DNA of 64,000 bases from Cristatella mucedo. Taxonomy: Eukaryota > Bryozoa > Phylactolaemata > Cristatellidae. This document shows, in pieces, positions 1 to 64,000 of this stretch; the stretch's first letter is position 1; the number at the start of each line of letters is the position of its first letter. Position numbers and translations under genes: made by a program. The DNA is taken from assembly GCA_009760855.2 (NCBI GenBank), contig WPIO01000079.1, positions 451,001-515,000 on the forward strand, given 5' to 3'. The notes under the pieces are model-generated. The model searched no databases and was not told the origin of the DNA. It saw only the letters and a list, made by a program, of their open reading frames with translations.

Positions 1-23720
<23,720 letters not shown>

Positions 23721-23865
23721 CACTGCCGTGCAATTAGCTACTATGTTCCACCCGCGATCTGGCTTGATATTGTGTAGTATTTGTAATCACAAGTCTGACC
23801 ATCTGTCATGTTACTGTCAGTTGCTAGGCCATGAAATATTCTTCCTTACTTGGGTTGGCTTAATA

Positions 23866-23871
23866 ATTAAA
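23866..23871 (+). terminator. Possible polyadenylation signal for DYNC1H1 (ATTAAA)
   Basis: ATTAAA lies about 146 bases after the stop. It is a common variant signal, but the surrounding AT-rich DNA makes chance occurrence easy. Confidence 0.3.
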
Positions 23872-24444
23872 CATTGGGCGCCTGTTCGTGAATTGAAATT
23901 GTCTTTCACTTGGTGGACTCACCCCTTATGTTGTGAATTTACTCTATGTGGCTGTAGCAGTGACCACTGAGGCTTAAGCTGAGTAGATGTTGTAAGACCT
24001 CAAAGTCATGCTTATTCTGAGTATGACCAACTTTTTCAAATGCCATGAACATATGGCAATGAAGCTGCTGTGTCTGCACATGTCTGACCAATCGGATGAT
24101 TGTTGCAGTGATTTCTGCAGCTGCCAGATATGTGACATCAGGATGGGCTCAGCTCAGCAACTAGCAGTCGGAATGTCGTAGTCGAAACGATATTTTCATT
24201 CGCAAGTAGAATGCTTAAGGCATTGGTGCTGAAGTCGGCTGCATAATAGGCACGCCGTGCAGTTGGTCGTTGACAGCTTTAGCTGCCTGCCTAGTATGGA
24301 TGTCGGTGGGTATGTCTGCTAAATTGGTGAAGTGGTTGAACTCATGTACAGATGAAAGGTTTACCTGCTCTTTGATCCGATGAGGCACTAAATTCCTTTG
24401 CCTCATGTTTTGAAAGTCATCAGCTCCCTAATGGTGGTTGGTGA

Positions 24445-24626
24445 GCCGTGATGGCTCACTAGGTAAAGCTGTTGCTCTTCACCATCTAGGTCCACAGGTC
24501 GTGGGTTCGAATCCAGCATTGGGCGATCTTTTATTGCTGCTGCAAGCGATGGTGATAGCTTTTAAGGCTGTTCTGTCGCTGTACAAAAGAGGCTGCAAAA
24601 ATCAGCTAGTATTTATTTATTAATTA
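24445..24626 (+). repeat. SINE family 1 (tRNA-derived)
   Basis: Same family as the copy near 20.5 kb: GCCGTGATGGCTCACTAGGT head, B box GGTTCGAATCC at 24504-24514, then GCAAGCGATGGTGATAGC and the AGGCTG...ATCAGCTAG tail. Confidence 0.8.
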
Positions 24627-25146
24627 ACCAGGCTGCAAGTTCAGCGTTACAGGTAATTCTAAATGGCTTTTTCAGGAATGGGACATATTTTTAAGTACCC
24701 TCAGAACACCTGTTGAGTTGGTCCAATCAGATTGCTGATATGATGGGTCACTCGAGTAACTAGGGTTGCACACATGCTGAGGAGAAGCTTCGGAAAGCTC
24801 CGGTAACAATTTCGTAATGCAAAGCACTTACGTGAATGCATTACTTAAAACAGCACAGTTATACTATTTCTCGATTTTGTCAGAGAAAGCCAGTCAATCA
24901 GAAATGTTGGTTAGGCCTTTGAGGCAGTGGTCTGCATCCCGTCGCCTGAGACAGGAGCCGTGGCCGCTCTGGGACTAGTGGCACTGAGACTCGATCTGGT
25001 GGATCTACACCTGGACCGTGCTCTTCTCTGCAGGAGGCCGTAAGCAGTGTGGGCACCAAGTCGGCAGGTCAGGTCAAGCAGCTTCTCTTCGCGAGGCCAA
25101 AGAACCACAGCACCCACAGTGTGCATTGAACTAGTAGCTGCTGCAG

Positions 25147-25345
25147 GTAGGTGTAACAATAATACATTTATATAGCGCCCTCAGAGAACTGTACCCCTCC
25201 CTCTAGGCACTTTGCAGATGCTGCATATAAAGCATTACCAAATATTTGGTGGTAACATCCACCAAGCAGCAAGCATGAGCACCCAAGCAGCTACATGGAC
25301 ACGAAGGACGAATCACGAAGACTCACCAAATGCTGCAATAAAAAA
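25147..25345 (-). mobile_element. LINE family A 3' end, minus strand, diverged
   Basis: ATAATACATTTATATAGCGC, CCTCAGAGAACTGTA and ACGAAGGACGAATCACGAAG match the reversed A 3' end, with several internal changes. Intergenic. Confidence 0.65.
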
Positions 25346-26099
25346 GGTATAACAGGGTGCGTTTTGAACTTTCTTTATGTCGTCATGTCGCTAGCACCTA
25401 GCGGTTACGTTATTATGCTGCTGTTAACTGTGCAACTTCTCTTGAAAGCACGGTCTGTCTTTTACAATTACGACATATGGCAAAGACTTCGCTGAGGTGA
25501 CGTAACTACCAGCTGGGAAGGAGCCAGCCGTTTGCTGCGACAGGCCATTTGCGCGAGGTCATAGCGTAGGTCGCTCATTTGAGCTTAGAATTCGGGCGTG
25601 AACAGCAGCCGCCGCTGCGGCGGCTGCTGCGGGGAGCAGCAGCAGCAGGAAGCAGCAGCAGCAGGAAGCAGCCCTCATCCAGATTCCGAGTCGCTCAGTA
25701 TTTACCGAGCCGCAGGCTACATCGCTGGCCTAAGTTCGAGACGAAGACGACAAGCGGTCGCCCCTCACGCTTCCGCCCAATTCCCTCACATCTAGCGGGC
25801 GGCGTGCCCTTGCTAAAGCGGGCGCCTTTTCGGGATCGGGAGTTAGGCTTCAAATTTACTTCGCCAACCCTCGTTAAACCAGCGGCTGCGAACGGACAAC
25901 TCCGCCCCCAGCAAGGCCCGCCTGCAGCGGCCAGGTTCGGCGAGCTAGCCACTTGAGATTTCACACTGGCATCACACTGGGGCGGATCGCTTTCTAAAAG
26001 CCGAATTTAGAAATATCGTATATAAATTCACATACCATTACCAATTGGTAGAAGGTCCCTCATTCTAATAGCCAAGTCTCGGCAAAACGAAAGACGCTT

Positions 26100-26326
26100 C
26101 GGACCGTTTGGGCGCCGTGCGGCCAGAACGACCTGATCCAATTTGAACGACCTGTCATAGTAACACCTTAACCTGTGACAGTAGAAAGATGCGTTTAACC
26201 GTAGCGCAATTTCCGGTCCAGGCTGATATAATATCGGATCTATTAACCTCTTAGTACGGAAGCGGAGCGCGTCGGCGGCTGCCCGACCACTGCGGCGCAG
26301 CTCTGCCTGTCATGTGACTGTCCAAC
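26100..26326 (+). promoter_or_regulatory. Probable CCDC22 promoter
   Basis: The sequence just upstream of the CCDC22 start has ETS-like AATTTCCGGT (reverse ACCGGAAATT) near 26208, a second CGGAAGC near 26259, and an E-box-like GTCATGTGAC at 26309-26318. No TATA box is evident near the start. Transcription start and activity are inferred only. Confidence 0.35.
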
Positions 26327-56119
<29,793 letters not shown>

Positions 56120-56209
56120 TTAATTTGTCGTTTATTCTATTCACTTTCTTGTGCCTGCCATGAATGGGCATCGGGTATCGGTGCCGTGCAAATCTCGTGA
56201 CAGCAAATG

Positions 56210-56215
56210 AATAAA
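56210..56215 (+). terminator. CCDC22 polyadenylation signal AATAAA
   Basis: Consensus AATAAA shortly after the stop codon, followed by GT-rich sequence (GCTGTGGTTTTCGGTTG), as expected near a cleavage site. Confidence 0.75.
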
Positions 56216-56509
56216 GCTGTGGTTTTCGGTTGACTATGCGTTTCCAGTTACTTCCTAGCAAATAGAGGCATTAGCAAGAAAAATGCCAAAATCAAAGACC
56301 TTCTTTGAAGTCGTAAGTGGTTATCGTGCTGATCTTTCACACATAATTTATCGTTTCTTGCATTCGGCTTTATTAAATGAAATACTAAAATATTTGTACA
56401 GCAAACTATCTACGAGTAAGAGGACTGTATCCGTGACATGCCTACATAAGTGGAAGCACAATGTCACAAATGCCAGTTGGCAAATGGTCGCTGTTATTTG
56501 ATCTAAGCA

Positions 56510-56960
56510 GAGCCGTACTTTCTTACTATCTCACACTGCTGAAAGTAGGCAGCTTTTTACTGTAGAGCTGGTGTGGTCATCCTAGTGTAGGGTCATCTTA
56601 GAGCAGATCACCCAGATTGCCTGCAGAGCCTATAAGGGATATATTGGCCAAGCTCATTTTTATGGTTTGCCTTTTCAATTTCCTAGTAACACTAGGTTTT
56701 CTCATAGCGAGTAAAGCTGGTTCGGTCGTTATTCAAGCCATTCAAGTGAGAGTTTCAGAAATCCGTGCCTCAAGAGGTGTACCGACAATAAGTAGAATCG
56801 CTTCACCATGATGCTGATAAGCAGAAGCTTCTGTTTTTTGCAGTGCAGTGAACTTGTCGTCAACTTGCTTGAGTTAGGCATGACGTAGGCATCACCTTGA
56901 AACTGAAAAGCCCAAGCTTCAAAATGGGCTTTGCCAGAGCATCTTCCGTTGTGTCTGTCT
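56510..56960 (-). mobile_element. Old LINE family A-like RT remnant, minus strand
   Basis: GAAAGTAGGCAGCTTTTTAC, then TGTAGAGCTGGTGTGGTCAT, AGTAACACTAGGTTTTCTCA and TGATGCTGATAAGCAGAAGC parallel the antisense of LINE A RT, including the region opposite the catalytic motif. Heavily mutated. Confidence 0.6.
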
Positions 56961-57865
56961 GTACACAATTTGTTGTTGTTTTTCACGGAATGACTGCTTA
57001 CTAGAAGATCGGGCCAGCTCCTTGGCAGCTACTGTCTCCACTCGTAGCTGCAAAATGTAGCAAAAATGTGGACGCACAGACGCAAGGGTACCGTAGCCAA
57101 CTGGTTCCGTGAATTGTGGCATCTCGTCCCTTCAGACTTGACTAGAGCTTATAACCTTGCAGGTCTTCCTGCTTACAAATGATACCAGACTCTACAGCAA
57201 GGTGGCCATGCTGTGAACTACTGCCTCACTGAATCGCTACTCAATCACTTGCAGTGGTTTAGCGAATCAAGCAGCATAGACCGCTGACATGACTTGCCAC
57301 TCACTTTCACCCCAAAGCCTCTCCATTCTTTGACACGTCCAGCGTGCCCAAAGCCTCTCCTATGACTCGGGTCGTTGAGCATCTAAGTAGAAGTAAAGGT
57401 CAGTTGATTTCAGAAGCTTTATTTCTAGCAGCCAGAGAGCTCTAGTGGTTGCCAACCTCAACTCGCAATGGATGCCGCCATGAGGTTCGTCTGCTGCAGC
57501 ACTCGTCATGCTTTCAGTAGACAGCGGTTCGGCCAGATAACCATTAGCATCGAAATCAACCTCGACTGGCGACTGCCAACAGTTCTTGCGATACTAAAGT
57601 CCTGTACTCGTACCGTCTTTCTTCACGACATCCACTGACGTAAACGTAAAATAATAACGAAAGATCAATCGCTTCTCGCGGCACTTTCGCAGCTCTGAAT
57701 ATCGGGGAAGCAGCGTAGCACACCCACGAATGCAAAGGTTGGGATGGCGATGGTTGAAATGTGGGCGTCGCCTCGCCTAAAGCGTTTCTAGCACTATACT
57801 ACTTAATGAGAATCAGAAGCACGAGCTATATAGCCACGTTAGTCGGACCGAGTTACCAAACACAA

Positions 57866-58015
57866 ATACAATAATAAGGATAATAACAACATAAAAGATT
57901 AATAAACTTCATAGAGTACCCGCAGAGAACTAATGTCTTTGTAGGCGCTTAAATTTGCTACAAAGGAAACGCGATCGAATGGCGAGTGGTAGGCATCATG
58001 CTTGATAAACAACGA
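57866..58015 (-). mobile_element. LINE family A 3' tail, minus strand, diverged
   Basis: ATAATAAGGATAATAACAAC, GAGTACCCGCAGAGAACT and AAACGCGATCGAATGGCGAG, ending at CTTGATAAACAAC. Confidence 0.7.
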
Positions 58016-58139
58016 GATCTGTGTTTTCACCACAATCCCTGTATTCGCCAGTGGACAGCTTTGCTGTGCTTCTAGTTTGGTCTTACCTCTGCACTCCCCG
58101 AGTACGTTCACTACGACAAGCGCACGGACCCGTTCCCTA

Positions 58140-58515
58140 TACAAATAAACTGGCTGTTCCATTCCTCCGCTTAAAGACCGTTGGCGACAGAAGCTTTTAC
58201 TCTGCAGGTCCTAAACTGTGGAACTCGTTACCACAATTCTTGGGCAACGAAAACTACTCTCCTGTTGCCGACTATGGTTCACCCTGTTCAGCGGTCCTGA
58301 GCTGCTACTTCCCGGTACTCACTACCTCAACTGCTCTCCTGACTCTGTTATGCTTCCCATTTTCTCTTTGTTTCGTGAGACGAAGTCTGTTGGCTACCGA
58401 ATACGTACCGAAAGACGTTTAGGCTGTGAGTGCGCTATACAAAACTCTCCTGCCTAATGCCCACATAGTCTTTATCACTTTGTGGAGTTACAGACGGAGA
58501 TACATACATACGTTT
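58140..58515 (+). mobile_element. LINE family B 3' end
   Basis: CTGGCTGTTCCATTCCTCC, GCGACAGAAGCTTTTACTC, then GGAGTTACAGACGGAGATAC. Very similar to the 38.4 kb copy. Confidence 0.82.
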
Positions 58516-58924
58516 TCACACGCTGCTATTACAGGGAAAATACTGCATAGGGCAAAGTGAGGCATCTCTCGCTAGGCTAGGCGCCACTTGCCTAGACAAA
58601 GCTATCGAATACCAACTGTCACAAAATAAGGGGTCACGACTACCTGGTTCAGGCTAGCACGACTACTTGATTCAGGCTCCAAGGGTCTCCTCTGGACTTG
58701 TTTCGACCGCTGAAACATTGATGCACGTAGCTGCCACACCCAAGCGAATTTATTTGTCACCGTCGACTTGATATCCTGCATCCTGACGTCCGGCACCCCT
58801 CATTCTGATCAGTGTGGACCACCAGGAAATATTCAGTCATTAGTCGACCTAAGCTAGCATACGATCAGGCGCTCCTCCGTGCAACCACGACATTTTAAAC
58901 AGGAGCGATAGCGGCAATATTACT

Positions 58925-60575
58925 CCGATAGCCCCGCTTGATCTATTTGCTGATGTTCTCACTATTTATTGTGACATCATACTTGCAAAACTGAGAATAA
59001 ATGATCGGTCTGGCAATGTAGGCACACTGGCGTGGTTAAAATAGTACTTGTCCTATCATATTCAATCCACGTCATTTCAGGTCTCACCCAGAAGAGCAGT
59101 CACCCGTGGAGTTTCAAGAAGACCCTTCTTTCTCGGTCCTTGGCTGTTCTCCATTTATACCGAGCCTGAAATTGGAAAAGTGTATCGAGCCAGTGGAAAT
59201 GGCTCTAATACTATGCTGATGAGACCCACCTGTATTTTCCGTTTACACCATCGGAATCTACTGCAATAACTGATAAACTGAACATCTGACTTGCAAACGT
59301 TTGATTCTGGGTGATATCGGCAACGTTCGCTATAGTAAACGATGATAGAACCAAACCACTACACTAAGGACACCCGAAGCCTGAGGGAGGGCTGCGAGAT
59401 TTTTCTCTTCAGATCGGCTAAGCTTCGGTGCGACCGTCATCACGTGCTCGTAATTTAGGTTTTTTCTTATATAACAGCTTAAATTTTGAAAGTTTGATCA
59501 TGACGACCGCCTCTAGAACTAGCCACCGCGTCCAATCAATGTCCAAGATTAGGAATTTCCTACCGCGGTGGCCAGCTAGAAATTTAACTAGCTCCTTGAA
59601 TATGTCCACGCTGGACTACAACAATTCCGTCTACGCTGGGTTACTCAAAAAAACAATTGGCGTAGCCAGGGGGCATTTGCCCCCTCCCCTACAGTAGTAG
59701 GGGGCCAGCGAGCCACTATGTTTACGCCCCGAGACAGCCACCGATCAAGAAATTAGGCTTTACTTCAACTGAGCCAGTAACCGTCGAGTTCGTGTCAAAT
59801 AAACGCTATGCTTTTATGCGACAACGTTTAATTGGAAATCATCCCCACTCTGCCACTGTAAACCTCTGCAGCTGGAGATGAATTTTGCTGCTAAGCTTGT
59901 AAAGAGTCCCAGAGGTTCAGCCAAGTGTTTCCTCTGCTGAAGGAGCTGCGATGGCTGCAGGTAGAGAGTCAAGTTTTTACGCAAATCACAAGACCAGAGC
60001 TAGAATGGCTGCCGGTTGATCAGCAGATACAGAGCAAAGTTCTTAGGTTGACCCACCAGGCCCGCCGAGGCTGGGCTGCTTCGTACCTAGCTGAACTGCT
60101 GCACCAATTTCAGCCTCCTCGAGCCCTCAGCTTTTATATGGACGAGAAATTAGCTGCTTCATTCACTCAATCAAAGGCCACCGGCGATAGAAGCTCTTGC
60201 GCTGCAGGTTCTAGAATGTGGAACTCACTTCAGCAGTTATCATGCAGCGAGTTCCACTCTCTGCTCGCTGCCGACCGTGGCGCACCGTTCCAAGCTGTCT
60301 TGAGCCTGTGCCTCCGCTCACTGTGCGCCGCCGCGCACGCTCTGCCTCGCTGACGCGGCGGCCAATCAGCTTCTCGCGTCTTTCTTTGCCGATACAGACG
60401 ATGCTGCTCTCATTGGTTGGCTCTCGGATCTCGTTGTTGGCTCTCGGATCGAAGGACGCACTAAAAGCCGCCAAAGGCGTCAAGTCATCAGCCGTGCAAA
60501 ACTCTCCAGCATGACGCCTGCTTAGTCTTAGTGGCTTTTTGGAGTCACAGCCGGAGATACATTGCATGACTCCAG
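58925..60575 (+). mobile_element. LINE family B, degraded long copy
   Basis: From RT LRINDRSGNVGTLAWLK through a decayed GVSRRPFFLGPWLFSIYTE, SRARNLGFFLYNSLNFESL and LPVDQQIQSKVLRLTHQA to the TTGGAGTCACAGCCGGAGAT end. Interrupted by element C near 59658-59858 and by a small duplication near 59955-60005. Confidence 0.75.
59658..59858. mobile_element. Element C, second copy
   Basis: Starts GGCGTAGCCAGGGGGCATTT, contains GTCGAGTTCGTGTCAAATAA and ends near ACTCTGCCACTG; the LINE B sequence then resumes. Shares the internal block with the 42.4 kb copy but is shorter. Confidence 0.55.
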
Positions 60576-60985
60576 ATTAATCAGGGAATCCAGCAAACAA
60601 TTCTTACGCTGATCCACAAGGTTCGCCAAGGCTTGGCTCCTTCATACCTGGCTGAACTGCTGCACCAGCTTTAGCTTAGTCGTAACATCAGATCCTATAA
60701 GAACCGTACATTAGCTGCTCCTAATAATCACACTTCAAGACCGTTGGCGACAGAAGCTTTTGCACTGCAGGTCCTATTGCATGGAAACCACTTCCACGAT
60801 TTTCACACAAAGACGTCTAATCTCTCGGCGCTAACGATGGCGCATCCTTTACGGCCATTCTGAGCTGCTACTATCATGTTACTCACTAAAAAAACTGTCC
60901 AGCTGCCGCAGCCATGCTTCTCACTTCTCTTTTCTGGCGTGAGATGAAGTCAGTTGGCTACCGCATGCGTATGTAATGTAAGCTG
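60576..60985 (+). mobile_element. LINE family B 3' end, degraded
   Basis: CAATTCTTACGCTGATCCAC, GGCTTGGCTCCTTCATACC and GTTGGCGACAGAAGCTTTTG follow the B ORF end; ends near ACCGCATGCGTATGTAATG. Confidence 0.7.
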
Positions 60986-61945
60986 ACGCTCTGAAAGCAG
61001 GCACGCGATGGCAGACAAGGAACAAACTGCAGACACCGAAGGGGGCTTCAACAATCTTTTTTGTTATTATTTTTGATGCGAAAAAATCTTACTGACCGTC
61101 TTACTGAGGTACATACATATTGTTTTTAGAGCCGGTTTTTTCATTAAATATATATGACTGCAGAACTAATTCAATTTCTTTCAAAGTTTACAACTGACTA
61201 TCCAGCCGCTATAAGATAAAAGAAATTATTTTCAAACGAGCCAGATAACTTTTAGTTCGCTTAACCTGCTTGTGACAGAGACCAATTCGAGACATTTTTC
61301 AGAAGGTTATGACGATACAGCTTTTTCATTTAGGGAGTTTTGTGATCGGAGGAGGACTTTTCTATACTCGCGTTTTATTCAATATCATCCCTACATATGA
61401 AGATTCTTGTTTGCACTGGACAGTCAGGACCTCCCAAAATGATATTTTTAAACGAACGGGTCTGTGTGCATGAATAATAGCTTTGCTGCTGCTTTTTTGT
61501 ATTTCCAAAAGTAGAAACTGCACTAAAAGATCATGGCTAAGGGACAATCAGATTTTATTCTTGAACATCATTGATGATTGTAGATTTATCTGTGAGGTCA
61601 AAAGTTCATCTCCTTTCTCGAATTCTGATGTCTTCGATTTACATATATTACTGCTAGCCTCGTGTCGACGCAGCAGATTCACCTAAAAGATATATTATCT
61701 GTTCAAGGAGAATATTTGTTTCCACCTGGACGACAATTGTTGCAAGCTGCACGAGCCTACTTTCAATAGCTTGTGACGTAGCGCTCGTTACGATTAAGAA
61801 AGTAATTTGTGCATCAATTCCGTTCATAATTTTACTACTTTAAAGCAAGGTGTTGGGTTTAAATACATAAGCAAACAATTACGCAGCCAATAGCATTTTC
61901 ATGTATTAATTCGTTCTGTTAATCAGAATGAGAAATAGTTTAACA

Positions 61946-62165
61946 AATAATAATAATTATCATTATTATAATGCACTTGATAAAGTGCCCTCAGAGAATT
62001 CAATCTCTTTCTAGGCGCTTTAAATTTGCTGCAAAGGGAAACGCGATTGAATGGTGAGTAATATCATGCTTGATAAACAGCATGAATAACATGGTTAGGG
62101 GTGACATACAATGGGTCAGCATGCAAGTGCGGTTAGTGGCAGCATGCACCGTGTCAGCACGTAAC
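61946..62165 (-). mobile_element. LINE family A 3' end, minus strand
   Basis: Reversed (ATT)n, TGATAAAGTGCCCTCAGAG core and 3' untranslated region to GTGTCAGCACG, where another A copy begins. Confidence 0.82.
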
Positions 62166-62782
62166 AAGCTTGATATGGCGCCCCCAAAAAACTAAATCTC
62201 TTTCTAAGCACTTTGCAATTGCTGCAAAGGAAGCACGATCGATAGGTTAGTGCTAACATGCTCAATGAACAACAAGAATAACATGGTTAGTGGCAGCATG
62301 AAGCAGTGTCAGCTTGCATAGGCACGTAAAGGATAAATCACATGGACCCACTAAATGTTGTGATAAATATATGCGTTTTTAGTTTCTTTTAAAGTGGTTA
62401 GGTCAAGAGATGTCATGACGCAAGTCAAAAGTGAGTTCTAGCTTTGAGAGCGTACGAACTAACGGCACGGTCTTCAAAGGATTTGAGGTTTCTATGAGGT
62501 ATAGCTAGACGATTTGATTTGGTAAAGCAGGTGGTACGATGCCTAGCGTGGTGGGGGAGCACATCTAATAGGTAGGCTGGAACCACAGAATAAATGGACC
62601 TAAAAGTGAGTGACAGAACCTTGAAGTTGTTGCGTTACTTGACTGGGAGCTAGCGCAGGTCGGCGAGAAGCGTCGTAACGTGTCAACTGCGACGCTCACG
62701 ATAGACAAGCCTAGCTGCAGAGTTTGTTAACCAGATGCAAGCGCCTGATTGCACAGTAGCCGGTAGACCAGCAAGCAGCAAG
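62166..62782 (-). mobile_element. LINE family A, minus strand, older copy
   Basis: GCGCCCCCAAAAAACTAAAT core, 3' untranslated region and antisense RT end (GCGCAGGTCGGCGAGAAGC, AGACAAGCCTAGCTGCAGAG). Abuts A copies on both sides. Confidence 0.78.
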
Positions 62783-62783
62783 T

Positions 62784-62945
62784 TATAATAATAATAATAA
62801 TAATAGTGCAATTGATAAAGTGCCCTCAGAAAAAACTAAATCTCTTTCTAGGCGCTTTACATTTGCTGCAAAGGAAGCACGATCGAATGGTGAGTGGAAA
62901 TGTCATGCTGGATAAATGACACAAATAAAATGGAACAGCATGAAT
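62784..62945 (-). mobile_element. LINE family A 3' tail, minus strand
   Basis: (ATA)n, GATAAAGTGCCCTCAGAAA core, TTTACATTTGCTGCAAAGG and a short 3' untranslated part. Confidence 0.8.
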
Positions 62946-63199
62946 AGCATGGGTGGACGCTAGTCATTCTCTGTATCACTGCCCTCTTTTCTCTTTACAT
63001 TCCGCAGCTGCTGACACGACGGCTACTGCCTACTCGTATGTACGTCCCTCGCCCGCTTGCCGTCGTCATCGTCGCCACCGCTGGCTTGTGTGGAGTGGGG
63101 GCTTAATTCATTTCGTCGCCAGAGAGAGAGAGAGACCCTACAAGCGAACACGTGGACCGCCCGATTGCATGACGACGAGCACTAATATTTAAAAACCCC

Positions 63200-64000
63200 G
63201 CAACTCACTTGAAGGTGTTTACTTTGAGGTGCCTCCATTCTCTAGATTCGGTCAATCAATCCAAACTACTCCACTGTCGGTCCATACACCATACCGACCA
63301 CTCTTTGGGCTAAAGTCTTTTAGCAGTGCCTCGACATGGCGTTTAAAAGATAACTGAAAATGCTCATACTCCTAACACCATTCGTTGGGCACACATTTGT
63401 TGTCACTAGAGTTTGCTGACAATGTGCTCCTGCTTGCTGCATGGAATTGAGGGACATGATTCCAGGGGTGATATTGCCATCTTACGGATGGATTCCCTGA
63501 TCTTGTCTATCTTCTTGACAAATAAGCCAGAGAAGCGAAAATTAAACTTGTCCCCATAGTTCATAGTAATGTTCAGCGGGTCCGTTTAGGCCCGAGCACA
63601 AGAAAATGCAATTTGTTGCTTTTATTTTTTTTAAAGAAAATCATTTTCCTGAGCTCTTTGTACTGCTTTCGGTGTCAATAGATCTTTAGCAACAATCAAC
63701 ATTCACTAGGTTCCCGTCATTCGTCAATTACCAAAACTTGAGATCGCCAGTTATAACTAGTTTATCTTTTATTAAGCAAATTTCCAAAAACTTAAAATTA
63801 TTGACCATTTTTGGACGATCTCCTTAATAGCTATATACTGCAGCTACGCCATCACTGTCAGCACTGGTCTCAACTGTAGAAAAAAGGAAAGTTGTATTCA
63901 GTTCAAACGCACGCTGCCCATGTTAATCGTAATTTTATAAAGAGATTACTAAGATAGGCCCCAAGTTTTAGGTTAGGATAGCTTCCGGTTGATCAATGGA
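63200..64000 (-). mobile_element. LINE ORF2 upstream remnant (endonuclease end and linker), minus strand
   Basis: On the minus strand, near 63775-63805, KLVITGDLKFW resembles the GDFN motif of APE-type LINE endonucleases. Near 63500-63560, NFRFSGLFVKKIDKIRESI resembles the linker between endonuclease and RT. Stops and gaps throughout. Family not assigned. Confidence 0.45.

Larger units (their letters stand above)
23721..26326. other. Intergenic region between DYNC1H1 and CCDC22
   Basis: Contains the DYNC1H1 3' untranslated region, a SINE 1 copy, a LINE A tail, and a GC-rich block at about 25590-25950 with AGC/GCA repeats. Open frames in the GC-rich block are probably compositional. No RNA gene was recognised. 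Confidence 0.6.
56236..64000. other. Downstream intergenic region, LINE graveyard
   Basis: No gene recognised. Mostly LINE A and B fragments listed separately. Stretches at about 57000-57860, 58520-58920 and 61000-61940 are unassigned. Confidence 0.6.

Noticed and set aside
25579-25956. 125-residue GC-rich open frame upstream of CCDC22
   Set aside because: Arg-, Pro- and Ala-rich composition with no motif; most likely compositional in a GC-rich block near the promoter.
60340-60440. Promoter-like CCAATCAG and ATTGGTTGG pair
   Set aside because: They lie inside a degraded LINE B copy with no gene downstream; probably chance.

Overview
This window is eukaryotic, and the proteins it encodes are animal proteins. 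Two intron-rich genes lie head to tail on the + strand, and almost everything else is transposon-derived or simple-sequence DNA. The organism cannot be named from sequence alone. The conserved animal genes, the CR1/L2-like LINEs with (ATT)n tails, the tRNA-derived SINEs and the many microsatellites suggest an invertebrate metazoan; a sponge or other marine invertebrate would fit but is not shown.

Positions 1-23720 hold the 3' half of a cytoplasmic dynein 1 heavy chain gene (DYNC1H1 orthologue). I traced 34 exons whose phases agree throughout. They encode about 2,190 residues, from just before AAA3 through AAA4, the microtubule-binding stalk, AAA5, AAA6 and the C-terminal domain to a normal stop. 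The 5' half lies upstream of the window. Five of its 33 introns appear to start with GC instead of GT.

Positions 23721-26326 are intergenic: a tRNA-derived SINE, a LINE 3' tail, and a GC-rich block leading to a probable promoter.

Positions 26327-56119 hold what looks like a complete CCDC22 gene: 14 exons and 584 residues, with an N-terminal calponin-homology-like domain, a short linker and long coiled coils. CCDC22 is a core subunit of the CCC complex (COMMD/CCDC22/CCDC93), which works on endosomes. Its 30 kb is nearly all repeat-filled intron.

Positions 56236-64000 are downstream DNA made mostly of broken LINE copies on both strands. No further gene was recognised.

The repeats form a small ecosystem. 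LINE family A has a tail with the core AGAGATTAAGTTCTCTGAGG plus (ATT)n. LINE family B ends in (ACATT)n and is repeatedly interrupted by A. SINE family 1 has its own tail. SINE family 2 shares its 3' tail with LINE A. There are also a Tc1/pogo-like MITE still carrying the end of a transposase, a third MITE family (element C), a 197-bp LTR-like insert, and, in CCDC22 intron 1, a 186-bp hAT element that closely resembles the SPIN/URR1 family known for horizontal transfer between animals. Both host genes serve minus-end-directed transport and endosomal recycling, but nothing here shows that they are co-regulated.
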